A stretch of DNA of 64,000 nt from Paenibacillus chondroitinus NBRC 15376 (GCF_004000765.1 NZ_BILW01000027.1:28270-92269), one strand, 5' to 3'. Positions 51,298 through 60,738 are shown, numbered from the stretch's first letter. The notes: a model not told the origin generated them from the letters alone. Numbers and translations: made by a program.

Positions 51298-52092
51298 ATG
51301 AAAAAAATATCATTTCTTGTATTAACAGCAGCGCTAGTTATCGGATTAACAGGTTGTGGGGCTAAAGATAGCGGAGCCGGCGGCACGAAGTACAAATTTG
51401 CGACAGATGCTGCTTATGCGCCAATGGAATATATGGACAAAGACAAGATGACCGGTTTTGACGTCGATTTTCTTGCAGAAGTTATGAAAGAAGCAGGACT
51501 TTCCTACGATTTAACGAATACAGGTTGGGACACGATGCTTACAAGTGTTAAACAAGGCAAAGAGTACCAAGCTGGTATTTCCAGCGTTTCGATCACGGAT
51601 GAGCGTAAACAATCCTACGACTACTCCATCCCGTATTTCGAATCCACCAACATGATTCTGGTCAAAGAAGGCAGTCCGGTCAAAAGCGCGACAGACCTGA
51701 AAGACAAGAAGGTTGCTGTTCAAATCTCCACGACAGCTGATACGCTTATGAGCAAAATTATGGGTGAGAAAAATCCATCCTTGAAACGTCTTGATAACAA
51801 CACGCTTGCGCTGTTGGAGCTTGAAAATAACGGTGTAGACGCAGTTGTAGCAGATATCGCGATCGTTCGTGAATATGTGAAAAACAACCCGAACAAAAAA
51901 TTCGTAACGATTGCCGATCCTAAAAACTTTGAGTCCGAATACTACGGCATCCTGCTTCCAAAAGGCAGCGAGCTGAAAGCGAAGCTTGACCCGGCAATCA
52001 AAAAAGTGATTGAAAACGGGGCTTATGCCAAAGTATACAAAAAATGGTTCGGTCAAGAGCCAGACACGAAGAAGTTACTTGAACAAAAATAA
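51298..52092 (+). CDS. Amino-acid ABC transporter binding lipoprotein (family 3)
   Basis: A 264-aa polar amino-acid-binding lipoprotein. KKISF start, hydrophobic signal and lipobox LTGC at residues ~17-20, then YKFATDAAYAPMEYMDKDKMTGFDVDFLAEV (the family 3 signature), GISSVSITDERKQSYDYSIPYFES and the C-terminal KVYKKWFG. The ATG at 51298 follows GGGGGGAA. Likely substrates are arginine, glutamine or cystine; the sequence does not decide. The permease and ATPase genes follow. Confidence 0.93.
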   Translation: MKKISFLVLTAALVIGLTGCGAKDSGAGGTKYKFATDAAYAPMEYMDKDKMTGFDVDFLAEVMKEAGLSYDLTNTGWDTMLTSVKQGKEYQAGISSVSITDERKQSYDYSIPYFESTNMILVKEGSPVKSATDLKDKKVAVQISTTADTLMSKIMGEKNPSLKRLDNNTLALLELENNGVDAVVADIAIVREYVKNNPNKKFVTIADPKNFESEYYGILLPKGSELKAKLDPAIKKVIENGAYAKVYKKWFGQEPDTKKLLEQK

Positions 52093-52101
52093 GAAGAGAA
52101 G

Positions 52102-52139
52102 CAGCATGCGTGACTTCAACCTTACGCATGCTGTTGTTC
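52102..52139 (+). terminator. Attenuator between binding-protein and permease genes
   Basis: CAGCATGCGT / ACGCATGCTG 10-bp stem, then TTGTTCTGTT. It probably sets the usual excess of binding protein over permease. Confidence 0.75.
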
Positions 52140-52176
52140 TGTTATCGGCATAATAAGGTAAGAAAGGAAGTGTGGA

Positions 52177-52824
52177 ATGGAGTTTCGTTTTGATATTATT
52201 ATTGAATATTTACCTCTTTTATTAAAAGGTACGCTATGGACCATTGGGATATCCATTTTATCCATTTGTTTCGGCTCCGTGCTGGGTCTGGCAGTTGGAC
52301 TAGGCAAAATGTCTCACCGTGGCTACTTAAGATGGCCAACAAGCATCTACGTGAACTTTTTCCGCGGCACGCCGCTGTTGGTGCAAATTTTGCTCGTTCA
52401 TTTCGGGGTCGTTCCCTTATTTCTAGGTACAACCAATGCCATCATTGCTTCTATCGTTGCTTTATCTTTGAATTCCGCAGGATATATGGCCGAAATTTTC
52501 AGAGCAGGTATTCAGTCCATCGATAAAGGCCAGACAGAAGCCGCGCATTCGCTAGGTATGACGCATTATCAAACGATGAAAAAGGTCATTTTGCCGCAAG
52601 CGATCAAGCGGATGATTCCTCCATTTGGGAATGAGTTTATCGTATTGATCAAGGATTCCTCCCTGTTCGCAATTATTGCTGCACCGGAATTGATGTATTG
52701 GTCGAATGCGATGCGCAGCCAATATTTCGCTGTATGGGAGCCGTATTTGACGGCAGCATTGATTTATTTCATCCTCACTTATTCTCTAAGCAAGCTGCTT
52801 AGCTATGTGGAAAGGAGAGTGTAG
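52177..52824 (+). CDS. Amino-acid ABC transporter permease (HisM/GlnP type)
   Basis: A 215-aa membrane permease of the HisMQ family: YVNFFRGTPLLVQ near residues 51-63, the EAA loop TEAAHSLGMTHYQTMKKVILPQAIKRMIPPFGNEF and five predicted helices. A single permease of this kind forms a homodimer. GGAAGTG ribosome-binding site. It is followed 4 nt later by the ATPase start. Confidence 0.93.
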   Translation: MEFRFDIIIEYLPLLLKGTLWTIGISILSICFGSVLGLAVGLGKMSHRGYLRWPTSIYVNFFRGTPLLVQILLVHFGVVPLFLGTTNAIIASIVALSLNSAGYMAEIFRAGIQSIDKGQTEAAHSLGMTHYQTMKKVILPQAIKRMIPPFGNEFIVLIKDSSLFAIIAAPELMYWSNAMRSQYFAVWEPYLTAALIYFILTYSLSKLLSYVERRV

Positions 52825-52828
52825 AGAT

Positions 52829-53560
52829 ATGACCGCAATGATTGAAGTTAGAAATCTTCAAAAAGCTTTCGGCAATAACGTTGTTTTGCGGGATATTTCC
52901 GCAGATATTCAGCACCAAGAGGTTTTGGTCGTGATTGGTCCTTCGGGATCGGGGAAGTCGACGTTTCTGCGTTGTCTGAACCTTTTGGAGCAGCCTAATG
53001 GCGGTTCCATCAAGGTTGAGGGGAAGAACATCATGGACCCGACGAATAAAATCAATGAGATCCGCATGGAGCTCGGCATGGTGTTCCAACGTTTTCATCT
53101 TTTCCCGCATATGAAAGTTATTGATAATATTATTCTGGCGCCGATTCAAGTACGTAAATGGCCGGAGGATAAAGCGCGCAAAAAAGCGTTGGAGCTTCTA
53201 ACGAAAGTTGGGCTCGCTGATAAAGCTGATGCTTATCCCGATTCGCTTTCCGGAGGTCAAGCGCAGCGTGTCGCGATTGCTCGCGCACTTGCGATGGAGC
53301 CGAAGATTATGCTGTTCGATGAGCCGACATCCGCGCTGGATCCCGAAATGGTCGGAGAGGTGCTGGCCGTTATGAAGCAGCTGGCGAAGGAAGGGATGAC
53401 GATGGTTGTCGTGACCCATGAAATGGGCTTCGCCCGCGAGGTCGGCGACCGCGTTATGTTTATGGAGCAAGGCGTTATTGTTGAAGAAGGCAACCCGAAG
53501 CAAATTTTTGAAAACCCGCAACAAGAGCGGACGAAGTCGTTTTTGTCCAAAGTGCTTTAG
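52829..53560 (+). CDS. Amino-acid ABC transporter ATPase (GlnQ type)
   Basis: A 243-aa ATPase. Walker A GPSGSGKS (37-44), signature LSGGQAQRV, Walker B IMLFDEPTSALDP and H-loop VTHEM are complete; the FQRFHLFPHM Q-loop is typical of polar amino-acid importers. ATG 52829 follows AAAGGAGAG; the longer frame from 52805 lies within the permease gene and has no ribosome-binding site. It completes the three-gene importer. Confidence 0.94.
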   Translation: MTAMIEVRNLQKAFGNNVVLRDISADIQHQEVLVVIGPSGSGKSTFLRCLNLLEQPNGGSIKVEGKNIMDPTNKINEIRMELGMVFQRFHLFPHMKVIDNIILAPIQVRKWPEDKARKKALELLTKVGLADKADAYPDSLSGGQAQRVAIARALAMEPKIMLFDEPTSALDPEMVGEVLAVMKQLAKEGMTMVVVTHEMGFAREVGDRVMFMEQGVIVEEGNPKQIFENPQQERTKSFLSKVL

Positions 53561-53588
53561 TACGGTGAATAAGAATAGTAGAAGCAGC

Positions 53589-53643
53589 AAAAAGGGGCTA
53601 TCACATTGGGGCAGAAATGACCTGATGGGTGGCTCCTTTTTTT
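53589..53643 (+). terminator. Terminator of the amino-acid importer operon
   Basis: AAAAGGGGCTATC pairs (with G-U) with GGGTGGCTCCTTTT, followed by further T. Confidence 0.65.
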
Positions 53644-53738
53644 CTGTCTATCTTTTTGGCAAAAAATAGATTTATAATGTGTAAAGGCTTTCATTTAGAA
53701 GGAGATCCAAGATTTAGGATAAAAATGAGGTGCTAACT

Positions 53739-54434
53739 TTGACGATGCAGGTAGATCAGGTGCCAATGGTGCAAGCTGTCGGTGTTACGCGAGTGTTTGG
53801 AAAAGGATCGGGAGCGGTCCACGCATTGCGGGGAGCTCATCTCAGCATTCCCAAAGGCCGGCTTGTGGCCTTGCGCGGAAGATCAGGGTCCGGCAAGACA
53901 ACGCTGCTCAATATTCTCGGGGCACTCGATCATCCTTCGGAAGGCGCCGTTTATTTGGAAGGCTTGGAGATCAGCAGCCTATCCGAGGCCAAGCGCAATG
54001 AAGTCAGACGGAAGCAGATCGGTCTTATTTTTCAATCTTTTGCTTTAGTTCCTTATATGTCCGCGTACGAGAATGTTGAATTTGGTTTGCGCATTTCGGG
54101 TATTCCTCCCAAGCATTATAAACAATTAGCGGAAGAAGCACTGGATTTCGTCGGTTTGAAAATGAGAATGAAACATCGTCCTTATGAACTTTCTGGCGGC
54201 GAGCAGCAGCGGGTTGCGATTGCCAGAGCGATCGCTCACAAACCCAAGTTGATTTTGGCCGATGAACCAACAGCAGAGCTGGACAGCAGAATGGGGCTTC
54301 AAGTGCTGAAATTATTCAAAGATTTGGTGCAAGAAGGAATGACCATTATTTTGACCACGCATGATCTCGCAATTATGGAAATTGTAGATAAAGTGTATGC
54401 ATTGGAGGATGGTGCCATTGTCGATGAAGGTTAA
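53739..54434 (+). CDS. ABC transporter ATPase (MacB/LolD type)
   Basis: A 231-aa ATPase of the lipoprotein/antimicrobial-peptide export class. Walker A GRSGSGKT (47-54), Q-loop IFQSFALVPYM, signature LSGGEQQRV, Walker B LILADEPTAELDS and H-loop TTHDL are present. The start is taken as TTG 53739, 6 nt after GAGGTG; GTG 53730 and ATG 53745 are possible. It overlaps the adaptor gene by 11 nt. It is the first of a four-gene export operon with adaptor, large permease and a second ATPase. Confidence 0.9.
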   Translation: MTMQVDQVPMVQAVGVTRVFGKGSGAVHALRGAHLSIPKGRLVALRGRSGSGKTTLLNILGALDHPSEGAVYLEGLEISSLSEAKRNEVRRKQIGLIFQSFALVPYMSAYENVEFGLRISGIPPKHYKQLAEEALDFVGLKMRMKHRPYELSGGEQQRVAIARAIAHKPKLILADEPTAELDSRMGLQVLKLFKDLVQEGMTIILTTHDLAIMEIVDKVYALEDGAIVDEG

Positions 54435-55458
54435 TCCATTTGCGTCTAAGCTCGTTCTGATCACGGGAGTTGTGCTAGTTCTGGCAGGGTGTTCCCTATT
54501 GCCCAAAGAAGAGGAGGCGCTGAAGCCGCCATTAGTCAAACCGGTGAAAGAAAACTTTGAACTTTATGAAGTGAAGAAAGGCAACATCACGAAAAAAGCG
54601 GTTTTTATGGGGACGTTCAAGTCTAGTCAAACGAGCAATTACTATTTTAAAGAGTCTGACCATCACTTATCTGGTTTGCGCGTCAAATTAGGCGATGTGG
54701 TTAAGCCGGGCGATGTGCTTGCTGAGCTGGAGCAGGGGGACCTGGTAACAAGGATTGCTCTGCAGAAACTGAATTTGGAGAAAGCCCAGATCGCCAGTGT
54801 GCAGTCCAGGCAAGCTGATCCTGACCAAACGCTTGCCCTGCGTTTAAAGGATATCGATATTGAAGCTGCGCAGCTGCAATTGAGATCCTTGCAAGATCAG
54901 TTGGATAAGACAAGGTTAGTAGCAGAGACCGGCGGTGTTGTCACTTTTGTAACGGATGCACAGCAAGGAAGTGTCATAGACGCCTTTAATACGCTTGTGG
55001 TTCTGTCCGATCCTGAGCATGTGGAGCTCTCTTATGAAGCTACAGACGTTGGAACACTTACGGGTATAGAAGTTGGTATGAACGTAGAAGTCAAGCTTGC
55101 GAAGTCTGGGAATACGGTACAAGGGAAAGTGCTGCGCACACCCTCAAGCTCGCCGCCAACAGATAACAAGGCACAAGCCGAAAGAAACGCCAAAACAATT
55201 ATTATTGGGGTTCCTGCCGGAACAGAGGGTGCAGAGATCGGAGCGTCCGGGGATATGACGATTATTGTTGAGCAGCGGGAGAACGTCATCGTAATCCCGA
55301 GGAAAGGTCTTCGGACTTATTTGGGCAGAGATTATGTGCAAGTGCTGAATGGGGAGAGCCGAAAAGAAGTGGATGTTGAAAAAGGCCTTGTTACCCCAAC
55401 GGAAGTTGAGATCCGGACGGGACTTAAGGAAGGCCAAAATGTCATTTTGGAGAACTAG
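54424..55458 (+). CDS. Efflux adaptor lipoprotein (RND/HlyD, MacA-like)
   Basis: A 344-aa periplasmic-adaptor-type protein anchored by a lipobox (VLAGC, about residues 17-21). It shows the biotinyl-lipoyl-like hammerhead (LRVKLGDVVKPGDVLAELEQGDL ... GGVVTFVTDAQQGSVID), a short helical hairpin between the halves, and beta-barrel and membrane-proximal domains (VIVIPRKGLRTYLGRDYVQVL). In Gram-positives such adaptors work with MacB-like permeases on the cell surface. ATG 54424 lies inside the ATPase gene end. Confidence 0.88.
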   Translation: MKVNPFASKLVLITGVVLVLAGCSLLPKEEEALKPPLVKPVKENFELYEVKKGNITKKAVFMGTFKSSQTSNYYFKESDHHLSGLRVKLGDVVKPGDVLAELEQGDLVTRIALQKLNLEKAQIASVQSRQADPDQTLALRLKDIDIEAAQLQLRSLQDQLDKTRLVAETGGVVTFVTDAQQGSVIDAFNTLVVLSDPEHVELSYEATDVGTLTGIEVGMNVEVKLAKSGNTVQGKVLRTPSSSPPTDNKAQAERNAKTIIIGVPAGTEGAEIGASGDMTIIVEQRENVIVIPRKGLRTYLGRDYVQVLNGESRKEVDVEKGLVTPTEVEIRTGLKEGQNVILEN

Positions 55459-55478
55459 ATCAATTTAGGAGGATGGCA

Positions 55479-58385
55479 ATGGCTTTACTTCTGATGATTC
55501 TCCGTAAAATGGTTAAAAATCGCTGGCTCGAGCTGAGTTTATTAGTGGGGCTTATTATTTCCGTAGCTCTTGCAAGCTCGATGCCTATTTATACGCACGC
55601 CATTTTACAGCGCATGTTGATTAAGGACTTGGAAGTTCTGCAAGCAGACACCACGCAATTTCCGGGGCAAGTGTATGACTACGCGTACTTTGTGAGATCT
55701 GAGAAGGAGCCGGAGGAAGATCGTCTTCTCGCGGAAACCGATGCTTTTTTGACGGAAAAAAGTAAGGCATTTGGCGTGCCTATCCTGCTTTCAACGACCA
55801 CGCGGAGTACGATGAACTTCAATTTTAAACCGAGTGATCCGAGTAAAGTCGACCCTAGCGTGAAGCGTCTGGGTGAACTGACAACGATGTCGGAGTTAGA
55901 AAAGCATATTCGGCTCGTTGATGGTGTTATGCCTTCCGCAGAGCCCGTGAACGGCGTATATGAAGCATGGGTGTTCCCTGAGCTGCTAACGGAGATGAAA
56001 ATTGTACTTGGTAATGAATTAACCATCCAAGACGAGGATCTGAAACAAACGATACGCATTAAACCCGTTGCGGTCATTGATCGCAGCGATTATGCCGATC
56101 CTTATTGGACGAATAATACGTATGACTTGCGTTCAAGATTTTTCATTCCTTTTGGACTATTTGAGAAAGAGATTACGAATAACAAAGCGTTTACTAGTCT
56201 GTATTGCTTTTGGAATTACGTACTCGATTATCATCAATTAAAGTTGGAGGGGTTGGGAGCTTATACCGCTGCACATGCACAAATGGAAGGCTATTTAAGC
56301 AGTCGGTTCAATTCTTATAAAGCGGAGAATCCTTCGCTTCCTACCTTGAAAGTGTACGGCGAAAAAGAGAAGAAATTAAGAATGATGTTATGGTCACTGA
56401 ACGTGCCCGTCAGCATTTTGTTAGCCTTTTATTTATTCATGGTGGCCAATTTGATTACAGAGAGGCAGAAAACAGAAATTGCCGTTCTGCGAAGTAGAGG
56501 AGCAAGCCGTACACAAATTATTTTAGGTTATGTGCTGGAGGGAGCCTTGCTGGGAGGAATTGCTCTTCTGGTAGGACCGGCCATTGGCATGCAGTTGACC
56601 AAAATCTTGGGCGCCTCCAATGGGTTTCTAGAGTTTGTACAGCGCGCTGCAATGGAAGTGAAGCTGAATCAGGAAGCTTACCAATATGCTTTGGTCGCTG
56701 TGGTGGCATCGGTTTGCATGACGCTCATTCCGGCTGTTATCGCGACGCGCACGACCATTGTCGGCCATAAGCAATCGCTTGCCAGGAAAAATAAGCTTTC
56801 TTTTGTTCATAAAATATTTCTCGACATTGTCTTACTTGCGGTATCCATTTATTTATTGCAGAGCTTTAATCGACGGATGTCTGATCTGGTAGCTCTTGGG
56901 CTGGATTCCATGGACATGAAAGTCGATCCCCTCCTTTTTGTTGTACCGGCCTTATTCATATTTGCAATGGGCTTGTTCCTCCTGCGGATTTATCCGTGGG
57001 TGATTCAACTGATCTATACGGTGGGGCGCAAATGGTGGCCGCCTTATCTGTATTCGACGCTCCTTCAGGTAGGCAGGTCTACTACCCAGTACCAATTTAT
57101 CATGCTGTTTATTGTGATGACATTGGCCACCGGTTTGTTTAGTGCAAGCGCAGCCAGGACGATGAACAAAAACATCGAAGAGAAGATCCGCTATACGAAT
57201 GGGAGCGATATTGTTTTGCAGACGCCATGGGATAACGACGCTCCACCGCCACAGTCAGGCCCTTCTGGACCTGCGGGTGAATCGAGTTCTCCTGCTAATG
57301 AAGTTGCCGTGAAAAAAAGAGTGCAATATACGGAGCCGCCGTTTCTCCCATTTACCCAACTGACGGGTGTAGAATCTGCTGCTCGTGTTTTTCAGAAGAA
57401 AGATGCTTACCTCTCAATCGGCAAAGAAACGAAGCGGACAACGCTGATGGGCATCGATACGGATGAATTCGGCCAAACGGCCTGGCTACGCGATCAATTG
57501 CTGGATCATCACTTCTACGATTATTTGAATTTGCTCGCCGGGGATTCCAAGGCTGTGCTTATTTCCAGGTCCATTGCTGAAGAAACAGGAGCCAAAGTTG
57601 GCGATACGGTGAATATTGGCTGGGGGGATGTAAGAGGAACCTCATCCATCGTCTATGGAATTATCGACTACTGGCCAAGCTGGAATCCTAATCCGATATT
57701 GACGGCTTCGTCGAGTAGCGGGAGCACGTCAGGCACGGCAAAGAAGACGAAAGTGGATGCGCCTAAGCTAGTCGTGGGACATCTTTCTTACTTCCAAAAT
57801 AATTTGGCTGTGGAACCCTATGAGGTATGGCTTAAGCTGAAACCTGACATGACCAGTCAAGCTTTGTATGAAGCGCTAGAGCTTAAGAATATCAAAATTA
57901 CCAGCTTGGTTGATACGAAACAGATGTTAGTCCGTTCCAAAAATGATCCCTTTCAACTGGCCGTGAACGGCGTTATGACGCTTGGCTTCTTGATTGCGAT
58001 CGGCATCAGCTTCATGGGATTCCTTTTATACTGGGTGCTCTCCCTATCCGGTCGAATTCTACAATTTGGCGTGCTGCGCGCGATGGGAATTTCTTATGCG
58101 CAATTGATCGGGATGCTGGTTGCCGAGCAGCTCTTAACCTCCGGCGCAGCCGTCCTGATCGGGATGATCACAGGGAATACGGCCAGCCGTTTATTCGTTC
58201 CATTGTTCCAATTAACGTTTGACTCATCGAGTCAAGTGCCGCCTTTTCAAGTGAGTTTCGATCCTAACGATCAGCTGCATTTATACGTCATTGTTTTAGT
58301 GATGATAGGGATTGGACTGCTGCTGCTTGGCGGGATGCTCTCCAGAATTAAGATTCATCAAGCCATTAAGCTTGGGGAGGATTAA
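55479..58385 (+). CDS. Large FtsX/MacB-like ABC permease
   Basis: A 968-aa permease with an N-terminal membrane helix and large extracellular domain, a first FtsX core (helices about 305-445), more helices (450-560), a second extracellular domain (about 570-820) with an S/G/P-rich insert, and a C-terminal FtsX core (about 830-965; GVLRAMGISYAQLIGML). The two-core layout is that of long FtsX-type exporters (YknZ/BceB/LolC relatives). Start ATG 55479, 5 nt after AGGAGG; ATG 55473 lies on the ribosome-binding site. It could pair with both flanking ATPases. Confidence 0.87.
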   Translation: MALLLMILRKMVKNRWLELSLLVGLIISVALASSMPIYTHAILQRMLIKDLEVLQADTTQFPGQVYDYAYFVRSEKEPEEDRLLAETDAFLTEKSKAFGVPILLSTTTRSTMNFNFKPSDPSKVDPSVKRLGELTTMSELEKHIRLVDGVMPSAEPVNGVYEAWVFPELLTEMKIVLGNELTIQDEDLKQTIRIKPVAVIDRSDYADPYWTNNTYDLRSRFFIPFGLFEKEITNNKAFTSLYCFWNYVLDYHQLKLEGLGAYTAAHAQMEGYLSSRFNSYKAENPSLPTLKVYGEKEKKLRMMLWSLNVPVSILLAFYLFMVANLITERQKTEIAVLRSRGASRTQIILGYVLEGALLGGIALLVGPAIGMQLTKILGASNGFLEFVQRAAMEVKLNQEAYQYALVAVVASVCMTLIPAVIATRTTIVGHKQSLARKNKLSFVHKIFLDIVLLAVSIYLLQSFNRRMSDLVALGLDSMDMKVDPLLFVVPALFIFAMGLFLLRIYPWVIQLIYTVGRKWWPPYLYSTLLQVGRSTTQYQFIMLFIVMTLATGLFSASAARTMNKNIEEKIRYTNGSDIVLQTPWDNDAPPPQSGPSGPAGESSSPANEVAVKKRVQYTEPPFLPFTQLTGVESAARVFQKKDAYLSIGKETKRTTLMGIDTDEFGQTAWLRDQLLDHHFYDYLNLLAGDSKAVLISRSIAEETGAKVGDTVNIGWGDVRGTSSIVYGIIDYWPSWNPNPILTASSSSGSTSGTAKKTKVDAPKLVVGHLSYFQNNLAVEPYEVWLKLKPDMTSQALYEALELKNIKITSLVDTKQMLVRSKNDPFQLAVNGVMTLGFLIAIGISFMGFLLYWVLSLSGRILQFGVLRAMGISYAQLIGMLVAEQLLTSGAAVLIGMITGNTASRLFVPLFQLTFDSSSQVPPFQVSFDPNDQLHLYVIVLVMIGIGLLLLGGMLSRIKIHQAIKLGED

Positions 58386-58387
58386 GC

Positions 58388-59272
58388 ATGATCCACTGTG
58401 AAAATTTGGTTAAAATATATAAGGCTGCCGATCTTGAAGTTGTCGCTTTGCAGGGGCTTGACCTCCACGTTGAGGAAGGGGAACTGATGGCGATTATCGG
58501 AAACAGCGGCAGCGGGAAATCGACGTTGTTGAATATGCTGGGAGGGCTGGATCGGCCCTCAGCAGGTAATCTCCATGTGGATGGGAAGGATTTGCTGAAG
58601 TTTAAGGAAGCTGATCTGGTCAAGTATAAAAGGGAAACCGTTGGTTTCGTCTGGCAAAATAATGCGAGGAACCTGATTCCTTATTTGACAGCTTTGGAAA
58701 ATGTGGAGCTGCCCATCCTTCTTCAAGGGCGACGCAAGCGCCACCGTGCTTTGGAGTTGCTGGAAGCTGTAGGTTTGAGCCATCGTAGAAGCAATAAGCT
58801 TAATGAGCTCTCTGGCGGGGAGCAGCAGCGTGTCGCTATTGCAATTGCGCTTGCGAATCAGCCCAGGCTCCTGCTGGCGGATGAACCCACGGGATCTGTT
58901 GATACGAAAATGGCGAATCAAATTCTTGATCTTTTTCGTGAGCTGAACCGCAGCTTTGGATTAACTGTTGTGATTGTTACGCATGACCCGCTTTTAGCCA
59001 AGAAGGTGGACCGGGTGGTTGCCATTCGGGACGGCAAAACGTCCTCGGAGATTCTAAGGCGCAAATCCTATCAAGAGGAATTGCTGGAGCTTGAACAAGG
59101 CATCCTGGCTGCCGAAGAGGATTCCCATGTGGAATATGCCGTTGTTGATAAAGCGGGCAGACTGCAAATTCCGGCCAATTTCCTCGACTCGATTGGAGCT
59201 TCACGGACGAATAAGGTGCGCGTTGCTATGGAGGATGGAAGGATCGTCCTGTTACCGCCAGATAAGACATAG
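58388..59272 (+). CDS. ABC ATPase with C-terminal AbrB-like domain
   Basis: A 294-aa protein. Residues 1-225 are a MacB/LolD-type ATPase: Walker A GNSGSGKS (38-45), signature LSGGE (141-145), Walker B LLLADEP (161-167) and H-loop VTHD. An added tail (250-291) reads YAVVDKAGRLQIPANFLDSIG ... KVRVAMEDGRIVLLPP. This matches the swapped-hairpin SpoVT/AbrB fold (D-x-x-G-R-x-x-I-P), normally a DNA-binding or dimerisation unit. Two nt after the permease stop. The tail could mediate dimerisation or feed back on transcription (inference). Confidence 0.88.
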   Translation: MIHCENLVKIYKAADLEVVALQGLDLHVEEGELMAIIGNSGSGKSTLLNMLGGLDRPSAGNLHVDGKDLLKFKEADLVKYKRETVGFVWQNNARNLIPYLTALENVELPILLQGRRKRHRALELLEAVGLSHRRSNKLNELSGGEQQRVAIAIALANQPRLLLADEPTGSVDTKMANQILDLFRELNRSFGLTVVIVTHDPLLAKKVDRVVAIRDGKTSSEILRRKSYQEELLELEQGILAAEEDSHVEYAVVDKAGRLQIPANFLDSIGASRTNKVRVAMEDGRIVLLPPDKT

Positions 59273-59337
59273 GGGGAATGAAAGGAATACCTTCTTTACT
59301 ATGAAACAAGTATAGAAAAAAATGCCGATATGGTATA

Positions 59338-59367
59338 TTGACTATGACTAGATATTTCCATTAGAAT
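59338..59367 (+). promoter_or_regulatory. Promoter of the metY-like gene
   Basis: TTGACT (59338-59343), 18-bp spacer, TAGAAT (59362-59367). No S-box (SAM) riboswitch or T-box features were found in the 170-bp leader. Confidence 0.6.
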
Positions 59368-59378
59368 GAATACATAGT

Positions 59379-59392
59379 ATTCCAGTAGGAAT
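59379..59392 (+). promoter_or_regulatory. Inverted repeat ATTCC-n4-GGAAT in the metY leader
   Basis: A perfect dyad ATTCCAGTAGGAAT just downstream of the promoter. GGAAT-type half-sites occur in CymR (cysteine metabolism repressor) operators; a CymR-like repressor is a reasonable guess. Confidence 0.4.
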
Positions 59393-59442
59393 TATCGAGT
59401 TAATATCCGCGAATCCATCGACCATCCAAGGAGGCATGTGCA

Positions 59443-60738
59443 ATGTCAGGTTCAAAACGCCAGTACTTACCGGAAACACTAGCTATTCATGCAGGTCAAG
59501 AGATCGATCCTGCAACCAATTCAAGAGCTGTTCCGATTTATCAAACAACGTCTTACACTTTTAACGATACGGACCACGCCGCGAATTTATTTGCGCTCAA
59601 AGAGTTTGGTAATATTTATACGCGAATTATGAATCCAACGACCGATGTTTTTGAAAAACGGATTGCTGCACTGGAAGGTGCTCCAGCGGCACTAGCCGTA
59701 GCGTCCGGGCAGGCTGCTATTACGTTTGCCATTTTGAACATCGCGGAAGCCGGCGATGAAATCGTATCCGCAGCTTCCTTGTATGGCGGAACTTATAATT
59801 TATTTTCAAATACACTAGCTAAACTTGGAATTAAGGTTAAGTTCGTTGACCCAAGCAATCCGGAAAATTTCCGCAGCGCTATTACGGATAAAACAAAAGC
59901 AGTTTACGCCGAGTCGATCGGCAATCCCAAAGGAGATATCCTTGATATCGAAGCTGTGGCGGCTATTGCACATGAGAATGGGATTCCATTGATTGTCGAT
60001 AATACATTCCCAAGTCCTTACCTCCTAAGACCCATCGAGCACGGCGCTGACATCGTGGTTCACTCGGCAACGAAATTTATTGGCGGCCACGGAACGACGA
60101 TCGGCGGCGTCATTGTTGACAGCGGCAAGTTCGATTGGGTAGCAAGCGGCAAATTCCCGGGCCTGACGAAGCCTGATCCGAGCTATAACGGTGTTGTCTA
60201 CACAGATGCTGTAGGGCCAATTGCCTATATTATCAAAGCAAGAGTTCAGTTGCTTCGCGACTTGGGTGCCTCACTGTCACCAAACAGCGCGTTCTTGCTC
60301 CTGCAAGGACTGGAGACCCTGCATTTGCGTCTGGAACGCCATAGCTCGAATGCCCTGAAAGTGGCTCAATATTTGGAGTCTCATGATGCTGTAGAGTCGG
60401 TAAGCTATTCAGGGCTGGAAAGCCATCCTTCCCATCCGCTTGCCCAGAAGTATTTGCCTAAAGGTCAAGGGGCTATCTTGAGCTTTGAGATCAAAGGCGG
60501 CGTTGATGCGGGTAAGAAGCTGATTCATTCTGTCGAGCTCTTCTCACATTTAGCCAATGTTGGAGATTCCAAATCACTCATTATTCATCCGGCCAGCACG
60601 ACGCACGCCCAATTGAATGAACAGGAACAAATTTCCGCAGGTGTGACTCCTGGACTTATTCGTTTATCCGTTGGAACGGAAGCTATTGAAGATATCATCT
60701 ATGATCTAGAGCAGGCAATTGCTGCAAGTCAAGCCTAA
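59443..60738 (+). CDS. metY: O-acetylhomoserine sulfhydrylase (MetY)
   Basis: A 431-aa PLP enzyme of the Cys/Met metabolism family; MetY makes homocysteine from O-acetylhomoserine and sulfide. The PLP lysine is K211 in VVHSATKFIGGHGT. YQTTSYTFNDTDHAANLF, NIYTRIMNPTTDVFEKR and the C-terminal RLSVGTEAIEDI are typical of MetY rather than MetB/MetC (length > 420, with the extra loop VVDSGKFDW). Strong AAGGAGG ribosome-binding site. Single-gene unit with promoter and terminator. Confidence 0.94.
   Translation: MSGSKRQYLPETLAIHAGQEIDPATNSRAVPIYQTTSYTFNDTDHAANLFALKEFGNIYTRIMNPTTDVFEKRIAALEGAPAALAVASGQAAITFAILNIAEAGDEIVSAASLYGGTYNLFSNTLAKLGIKVKFVDPSNPENFRSAITDKTKAVYAESIGNPKGDILDIEAVAAIAHENGIPLIVDNTFPSPYLLRPIEHGADIVVHSATKFIGGHGTTIGGVIVDSGKFDWVASGKFPGLTKPDPSYNGVVYTDAVGPIAYIIKARVQLLRDLGASLSPNSAFLLLQGLETLHLRLERHSSNALKVAQYLESHDAVESVSYSGLESHPSHPLAQKYLPKGQGAILSFEIKGGVDAGKKLIHSVELFSHLANVGDSKSLIIHPASTTHAQLNEQEQISAGVTPGLIRLSVGTEAIEDIIYDLEQAIAASQA

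Noticed and set aside
59273..59442. SAM riboswitch or T-box before metY
   Set aside because: Leader is too short and none of the conserved S-box or T-box sequence blocks are present.
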